Shown piece after piece: positions 57,501 to 64,000 of a DNA stretch of 64,000 bases. Under the pieces are notes generated by a model that worked only from the letters and a program-made list of their open reading frames with translations, was not told the origin of the DNA and did not search any database. Origin of the DNA: Strix aluco (Eukaryota; Chordata; Aves; Strigiformes; Strigidae); the NCBI RefSeq assembly GCF_031877795.1, contig NC_133931.1:70841429-70905428 (forward strand). The letters are read 5' to 3'. Within the stretch, counting starts at the first letter, position 1; every line of letters begins with the position of its first letter. A program made the translations under genes and the position numbers.

Positions 57501-60500
57501 CTTTCTAGTATCTCTCTGTAGGACTGGAAGGGAGGAATTTGACAGAAGCTCCTCTAGAGGAAATTGTAGCATCTGGATGCGTCCGTCAAATGCATCCTTC
57601 TCACTGCTTCTTTTTGGGAGGTGTTTATGGACTGGGACTCTCAATTTGAGGTAGGTATCAAATTTTGCAATGTAGGGAACTGTTCCAGAAGGAATATGCT
57701 TTTCTCTCTGCAGCTGTTCTCTATCGTTTTATGATCATTTGGATGCTTCCTTATGTATAATGCTGTTGCAGTGCTCCTTCTGAGGCTTTTTCCTTTAACA
57801 GGTACTTGAGCTCCTTGTCTTAGGGCTATGGATTCTGCTTAAGGCTGAATATCACCATGCCTGTGTCTGTGTCCTTTACAGATTTACCTCCAAAGAATCC
57901 AGGCTGTCCTTATAGCCTAGACAATTCTAGAAAAGTCTTGTTTGTCAGAACGGTATGAGTTCACAGCAGAGTATTATAGCAAAGAAGATCTGATCAGATA
58001 TGCAGATGAAAGATTGTGAGGAGAGTGAGCAGAAGTAGAAGGTTCTTAGTATGTAAGACTTTGATGCAGATTCAGTTTCGTGTTTGCATGCACGTGCTTA
58101 CTTGAGTAAGTTAACAAAGTCAGTCATACTATTGAAGAGAAAAAAGTACATATAAGATGTTATGCTTCATATGAATAGGAAGGGAAAGATTGTAGCACTA
58201 ATTTTACTGGAATAAGGCTACAGTTTTGGCACAGGCATTTTAGTAGAGGTCACATCAGAAGTGCACTGAGAACAGAAAAGCAATGTTCCTGCAAGAGTTG
58301 CTCAGCATGTTTTCTACATGCCTACTTCGGCTAAACAGTAACTTCAGCTAATACATTTCTCTGCCGTGAGTTGTAGTTACTGGAGCTGAAAATTGTCTTC
58401 CCTTGCATTCCGTCCCAGGCTGAATTGCGTGTCCAGTGACCCACGAAGTCTCCCTTCTGGTGAATGGGAAGGGGCAGCTCAAAAGTCAAGAAGTCTGTGA
58501 GTGCCATGACAGTGACTTGGGATACATTTATAGACTTGAATGTCTTATATTTGTAGTTTAATTCCTTTCTCAGCTTGTGTCTATATTAGTTGGATGTATT
58601 TTTCTTTCAGAACAGATCTCTGACCAAATACTTAAACCTGCTGCATATACTCTGCATATATGTTTTTAATGAACATCTAGCTATCTGTAGTCAGAGACAT
58701 GAATATAGAGTGTACACTTTAGGTAATTAAAAAATCTTATTTATGTATTTACAACTCTTATATGAATATACGCTCAAAATTGCAATTATACTGGGGTTTT
58801 TTTGATTATTCTTTCTTTATGGAAGCCTTTTTTTACTCATAACCTTTCAAATTTAATTTGCAACAGGCAGAGTGGCAATTGAAATCTTCTGTATCATTAT
58901 AAAGAGCCTTTGCAGTGCACTGCTGCAGAACATCAAGAAGTTTGCTTGGACCTTTGTGACTTGTGAGGTTTCTGCTAACAGAAGCTGTGTTTCCATTCTG
59001 GGAACTGACTTGAAGGACTGGGACTGTTGGCAGGCTACCATAGGGAATTGCTGGACATCATCATGCAGACCACTGGCCAAGTCTGCAGCTTTTGGAAATA
59101 AAAACTTTTGGAGACAGACATTTAGCTGTTTTGCAGGAGGTACTACTCATCCCACATAATGAAAGGGCCAAGAGGTTCTGCCCTGGCAACTGCTGTGCAC
59201 CCAGACAGTTTACCCGTGCATTTCCTTCTAGCAGGCAGAGGCATGGTGTGCTTTTGATCCTCTGGTGGCCTGGTGTGACAGACTGGATGCTGCTGTTTCT
59301 AGTACCATCACTGCTCCAGGAGAGTCTTACCATCCACGCTAGGGCAGGACAGGAGGTTGCAGCAGCAGCTGTGTGAGGGGGATACATAATCTAAAGAAAA
59401 AAATAAATCTCTCTTTCTTTACCCTGTTCTTTTGTTAAGCAGCAAGATAAAAATCATCCCCTCTTCTCTCCCAGGCTTTCAGTCCCCTTGTGCCCCTTTC
59501 AAGATGTCAGGTAACTGCCTTTGCTCTGCAGAGTTTGAGTTGGTCTCATTCCTCTTCACTGTGTGGCTAAATCCCTGTTACCCATTATGAAGCCCTACTA
59601 GTGTGTAACCTATCACAAGGCTAAATACTGAAATAACCTACATTTTCCTTAATCTTCCTCTCCTTTCCTTGACTCTCCTAATTACTCAGTCTAAAGGCTT
59701 ATCCTCACATACTTTCCCTGTATTTTTTCAGAGGCTGCTGGTTGCTCAAGTACCTCTGCAAAAGGAATTCTTGTCTTCTCTCACTGCAGAGTGGCTGGGA
59801 TCTGCAGGCAAGTACAGGGGAACCTGTTTTTAAGTAAAGATTAACTTCATTGCCATGTAAGGTTGCAGCTCACTGAGAGGCTTCCATACATTTGCACTTT
59901 TATTACAGTATTCAGTTACTGTGTTCAGTATGAGAAATAAGGGGAAAACACTGGGGACATATGTTTTCACAGTATTTTCCACTGCAATAAATTCTGGTAT
60001 CTGCTAAGGTAAGAGATTTGTGCAAAATTAATTACTTGGATTTACTTAATGTACATTCTTTTTACTGCTGATGCTTTATTTGTGCTCTTTGCAATGCTTG
60101 AGAACATGAAATAATCACAAAATAACTGCTATTTAAATGTGTGTTGGGATTTACAAAAAGTAGAGCGTAACGGACAAGAGGAGTCCTTACTGTTCAAAAG
60201 CTTTCATTCTACATCGCTCAGAGGGGAGTCAGTGAATGAAACTGTAGGTGATTGTGTTCCAATTTGTATGTTGCTGATCCTTAGGAACAGACAGTTCTTT
60301 TAGACAATTTTTTTTGAAAAGTGAGGGAAGACAGCAGGCGCTTGCAATAACTAGCAAGTTTTCCAAGTTTAAAGTCTGTCTGAAGAGAGACATGAAGTTG
60401 GTAATGCGTGAAAAGGTTTAAAGCAATGGGGCTGGTACTTGGTCAGTATGTAGGATTCAACAGGATGTACGAGGGACAAGATTAATGTAACTGTTGTGAA

Positions 60501-60668
60501 ATTGGTTGAAAATAAAGGAAACATGGCAGCACTCTTTATGGAGTGCTAGTGATTGACTGAAAGCATATGAACTGCATAAACCAGGTTGGTTGGACGATAC
60601 CATACTACAGCTGATCGTGTCTAACAAAGGCTGTCTTATTTGTACTTACAGGCAGATACAATGGGTAT
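54591..60668. other. Intergenic DNA between convergent TERT and SLC6A18
   Basis: About 6 kb with no recognised gene. An A-rich tract lies at 55418-55438 and a C-rich tract at 55509-55522. A GC-richer stretch follows (55530-56320) with several overlapping frames on both strands, none like a known family. A second GC-richer patch (58870-59380) has no clear identity. Confidence 0.5.
60075..60080 (-). terminator. Candidate SLC6A18-like polyadenylation signal
   Basis: TTTATT on the plus strand reads AATAAA on the minus strand, about 590 nt after the stop. Another is at 59899-59904. Confidence 0.35.
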
Positions 60669-60881
60669 TTATTCTTTTGGATGAGAAAAGTTGCTACTAG
60701 CCCCCTGACATGAAAAAACTTCTGGTGGTACAAGGCTTGAGTCCTTGCTTCTGCGCATTCGTTTGATCAGATGGAAGAGTGCTACCAGAGGTACAAACAC
60801 ACAAGGAAGGACAACTAACAGCACACAGATGGCCAGCACCCAAGGTGGATAAACTTTCTCCTCTTTCATAGGGAAGCCTTC
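60669..60881 (-). CDS. SLC6A18: SLC6A18-like terminal exon, TM12 and tail
   Basis: The acceptor is tctccatag. It reads EGFPMKEEKVYPPWVLAICV, completes TM12, and ends with the tail KRMRRSKDSS... and a TAA. The stop lies inside an AATAAA hexamer. The ATG in this exon is internal. Confidence 0.9.
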   Translation of the reverse strand, partial: EGFPMKEEKVYPPWVLAICVLLVVLPCVFVPLVALFHLIKRMRRSKDSSLVPPEVFSCQGASSNFSHPKE

Positions 60882-63800
60882 CTATGGAGATAAAAAGACA
60901 AGCAAAATAAATAATTCGTAGGTACACTTACATTTTGCTATGATTTCCCTTTGCGCTTTCTTATGCTGTTACATTAAGGATAGCAGAAGTTTTACTCTTG
61001 CTTCTGCAGTAGCATTCAGTGGCTGTGTCCTCTGTATCCCCTTCTCGTGGGTCTAAAGAGGGCTGTAAATGTTTTACAGTTTCAAAGATTTATAGCTGGA
61101 AGTGTGACACATTCCTAGGGGTGCAGGAGTTGCCTAAAGAGTTATCAAACTTTCACCCTCTCTTGGTTAAGCTCTGATTATTCTTGTTAGTACTCAAAGC
61201 TTGCCTGGTTTCAGCAATTGCCAAACGTGCTCTTTGCCGAATAGGGAAAATTTATATGAGAGATTTTGAGGGAATGATGATAATGCAATTTCTGCAAGTC
61301 TGTGGCTATGAGTTTTATTTTGGGATGATAGATACTTAATGGTGTTTGGAGGAGACACAGCTGCTGTGTAATGCTCGTGCAGTTGAAGACCAGAATTGAT
61401 CTTCAAATCCCTACATAGGGTGTATCTGAAAGGGATCCAAGAAACTGCAACTGACATGAGACAGTGACACCCAGATCAAATGTTCTCAGCTTTGACATGT
61501 CTCTGGTGCTGAATTAACTAATACTGTTCTTGGACCACTGCCTCCCTCCCTGTCCGTCTGTCAAAAGTACACATTTATATATTCATCAGGGCCCCAGTGA
61601 CATTGGTAATTCTCACTGAGAAATGTTTTCATCCCTGGCATCTGTTATGCAGCTCTAAAACTCTGTTCATGCATTTGTTCCACCTCTGAACCCCTGTAGG
61701 TATGGGGTGTCCGTGAGACATTTCACTTCAACAGTTCTTTGCGTTACACATACCCATAAAAAATATGGAGCATGGAGTATGTGGGACTCCTCAAGAAGAG
61801 GCTCTTAACAGAAACACATTTTAGTATGTGTAACCTTTATGCATACTGGAGCCTTCTCATTCTGAGCATTGCATCACTTCAGGCTGCATTATGTAGGTAA
61901 GCAGTAGATATCAATGATTTTAAAGGATCTGGTAGGGGAGAAAAATATACAACTCTTGCTTTTATTAGAAGTTTTGAAAATATTTGGGAACATACATATT
62001 TAGGATTCCAGGCTGTATAGCTCGGCGGCTTCTGTATCTGAAGAGTAACAAAGGCCACGAAGACAATCAGCAGGAGCAGAGGGCTAATAAACCTCCATGT
62101 GATCTGCCAGTAGAGATTGGGTTTTCGTCCAGTCATGCATTTCACATCTTTACTGAACCTTTTAAGAGGAGGCATGTTTATGATAATGTCAAATCTAAGT
62201 AGTAACAGTTTCACTTTTTCATATTTTTCTATAAGTTTTAAACACATGGTACAGCTCTCTATATCTTTTCTATTCCGAATCCTTCTTTAATAACTTACTA
62301 TAGACTTAAGTAAATAATAATATCAATAAACTAGGTGTTTATTGATCCCTACCAGGGATGAATGATGAGTTTACATTGTCAGCTTACTGCAACTCAGTTT
62401 AGAGCAACTAATCTAAGGTTTCTAAGCACAAATAAGTGATGAAAATATTACAGCAGTTCTGTAGAACTATTCAAACATTTTAAAAAAGACAAAATTGCCA
62501 AGGGAACAAATATAGCTTGTTAGGAAGAAATCTGAATTAACCACCACCAAACGAATCAGATCAAATTGTTGCAGCCTATGCAGTCACTAGTGGCAGTCAT
62601 TCGGACACAGAGCTGATCTTTTACAGGTACATCATACAGTTTTGTACGTTGAATGAACAGTAGATATATGGTTCTGGGTTTGATAGTTACATGATAATCT
62701 CTGTCTATCAAGTTGGAAAGAGTTTTGTAATCTGGAATAGGAATTGCAATTTTTGTGTGTGTGTTTTCAAACACCAGCTTTGTCTTCAATTCAGTTAATC
62801 TAACTGAAGATACTAGAAATTCTCTTGAGAACTAGGAAAAAGTGATTTGACTGTGCTCATATCCCATAGTAATGAAGAGGAAAAAGTATATGTATACTAG
62901 CACAACAGAGAAGATGCAGGTGCTATGGAATCCAGAGTCTGTTGTAGTGTGTGAAACCAGATTTTATTGCTACTTCTGCATCATGACAGATTGAGGCTAA
63001 CTGTATGGGCAGCAAGAGGGATGTGTGAAATTGTTTATGATGATGATCTTAACAGTGAATCTAAAAAATCTAATGCAGGGACTTTAGCTGTAATTCAGGA
63101 AGATTTTTTTTTTCTTCAGTTTCTTATTTTTAAAATCATAGCCTATGGTAAGATTTAAGTTGAGATGCTACTGATACACCTTGATATGCAACAGCACTGG
63201 CCAAACATGAGTTTATTACCTATACAGTATACAAACTGATCCACAAAAAATCAGGACCTTCATGATCCCAGTGCCAGAGTAAGAATTAGAAAGGTGAAGT
63301 CCCAACATGTAACTAAGTAAGTTATATAGGGGAAGAGATTAATCTTTATTGAGAATTGAGGAAATTTCTGGACTGGAAGGGCCCTGAATAGAGAGGGAAG
63401 TTTTACTCAAAATGAGGTAAGGATTCTGACATTTACAATTACAAAGGATGTAGGAAAGCTTTTAAACTAAAGAGTGAATTTAATTGATGTCTGTGACTAC
63501 AGAGATTCTCAGCACATAGGTTGAGCCTTTTAACATGGGGGAGTTACTGCTTGTTGCTTACTGTGAAGTTTGAGGGGAAAAAATGATAAACAAAAAATAG
63601 AAGAGTATACCAAAAAAAAGGGCAGTAACAGGAGGCTATTTGAAAGATGGTGTAACTCCTCCTGGGCAAAGAACTGCAACGGCTGTTGACTTTCTAGCTC
63701 TAAACCTAGGATCCCCCCTTCCATAAGTGCTATGCAGAGATTGTCCTTCCTGTTTTACAAATATAGGAGACTTGAAGAAAAGAATGATTATCTACATTCA

Positions 63801-64000
63801 CAGAACTGGTAAATGCTACAGAAATATGTTAATATTGTATACCTGTATGTAACATACATGGATTGAGAGGAAAATGCATTTGTCTCTTACGAGAAAAATA
63901 TTCCACCTGTTTCCAACGTACCTTTTAATTTTATAGACATATGCAACCCCAATCACTTCAAAGAAAGCGATGACTAGAAGAGGCAACGAGCCTGCATAGC
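60669..64000 (-). CDS. SLC6A18: SLC6 neutral amino-acid transporter, C-terminal part (3 exons), SLC6A18 by synteny
   Basis: Minus-strand exons 63922-64000 (partial), 61996-62158 and 60669-60881 encode the end of an SLC6A18/SLC6A19-type Na+-coupled amino-acid transporter of the plasma membrane (12 membrane segments). Seen in order: LPLLVIAFFEVIGVAYVYKI (near TM10), FSKDVKCMTGRKPNLYWQIT (family loop motif), WRFISPLLLLIVFVAFV (TM11), and YPPWVLAICVLLVVLPCVFV (TM12), then a short basic cytoplasmic tail. Phases agree (AG|G, then phase 0), with donors gtacgt and gtatgt. In mammals SLC6A18 lies tail-to-tail with TERT, as here. By sequence alone SLC6A19 is not excluded. The known partners of this subgroup are ACE2 or collectrin. 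The 5' part lies beyond the right edge. Confidence 0.85.
60882..63921 (-). other. SLC6A18-like introns
   Basis: Two introns (60882-61995 and 62159-63921). They are AT-rich with no recognised element. The 77-codon minus frame at 62556-62789 lacks transporter features. Confidence 0.55.
61996..62158 (-). CDS. SLC6A18: SLC6A18-like exon, MTGRKPN loop and TM11
   Basis: 163 nt. The acceptor is cctcttaaaag and the donor gtatgt. It reads FSKDVKCMTGRKPNLYW and ends PPSYTAWNPKY. The pattern is diagnostic of the B0AT branch of SLC6. Confidence 0.92.
63922..64000 (-). CDS. SLC6A18: SLC6A18-like exon (cut by the window edge)
   Basis: Minus strand, ends AAA AG|gtacgt. It encodes YAGSLPLLVIAFFEVIG, then VAYVYKIK, a membrane segment with a conserved glutamate. 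The 5' boundary is outside the window. Confidence 0.85.

Noticed and set aside
62556-62789. 77-codon minus-strand frame as another SLC6A18 exon
   Set aside because: It lies between two exons that already join in phase, and has no membrane segment or SLC6 motif.

Overview
The window is avian genomic DNA. It has long AT-rich introns, CR1 LINE fragments that end in the typical short 3' tail, and ERV LTRs of types widespread in birds. The genes follow the CLPTM1L - TERT - SLC6A18 order of amniotes. The species cannot be fixed from the sequence alone.

Layout, left to right. (1) 120-4763, plus strand: the last four coding exons of CLPTM1L, an ER membrane lipid scramblase. The gene enters from the left edge. 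(2) 4764-18801: about 14 kb of intergenic DNA. It holds an LTR on the minus strand (11293-11908), the first part of a related LTR on the plus strand (12878-13122), a CR1 with a foreign insert (13994-14561), an unexplained GC-richer block with two open frames (14564-16600), and an ancient CR1/L3-like LINE (about 16600-18190) split by a younger CR1 (17545-17962). It ends in the CpG-rich TERT promoter. (3) 18802-54220, plus strand: the complete telomerase reverse transcriptase gene TERT. It has 16 coding exons whose phases all join, giving 3975 coding nt and 1324 residues. The TEN domain, a long basic linker, the RNA-binding domain (CP, QFP, T), reverse-transcriptase motifs 1, 2, A, B', C, D and E, and the C-terminal extension are all present. 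The three catalytic aspartates are intact. Intron 9 carries a 998-bp solo LTR with a perfect 5-bp target duplication. Intron 15 carries a CR1 and an ancient LINE remnant. (4) 54221-60668: TERT 3' region and intergenic DNA with no recognised gene. (5) 60669-64000, minus strand: the last three coding exons of an SLC6 amino-acid transporter, SLC6A18 by position. It converges on TERT and runs off the right edge.

The genes do not form a functional unit. CLPTM1L and TERT are separate co-directional genes, and SLC6A18 is convergent. The gene content is conserved and known. The less expected observations are in the repeats (a duplicated ~90-bp module placed inside a CR1, head-to-head LTRs, nested LINEs) and in TERT expression features (a five-run G-tract near the start codon, a poor splice donor after exon 4). 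All exon coordinates come from reading frame, splice-site phase and known protein motifs. No database search was run.
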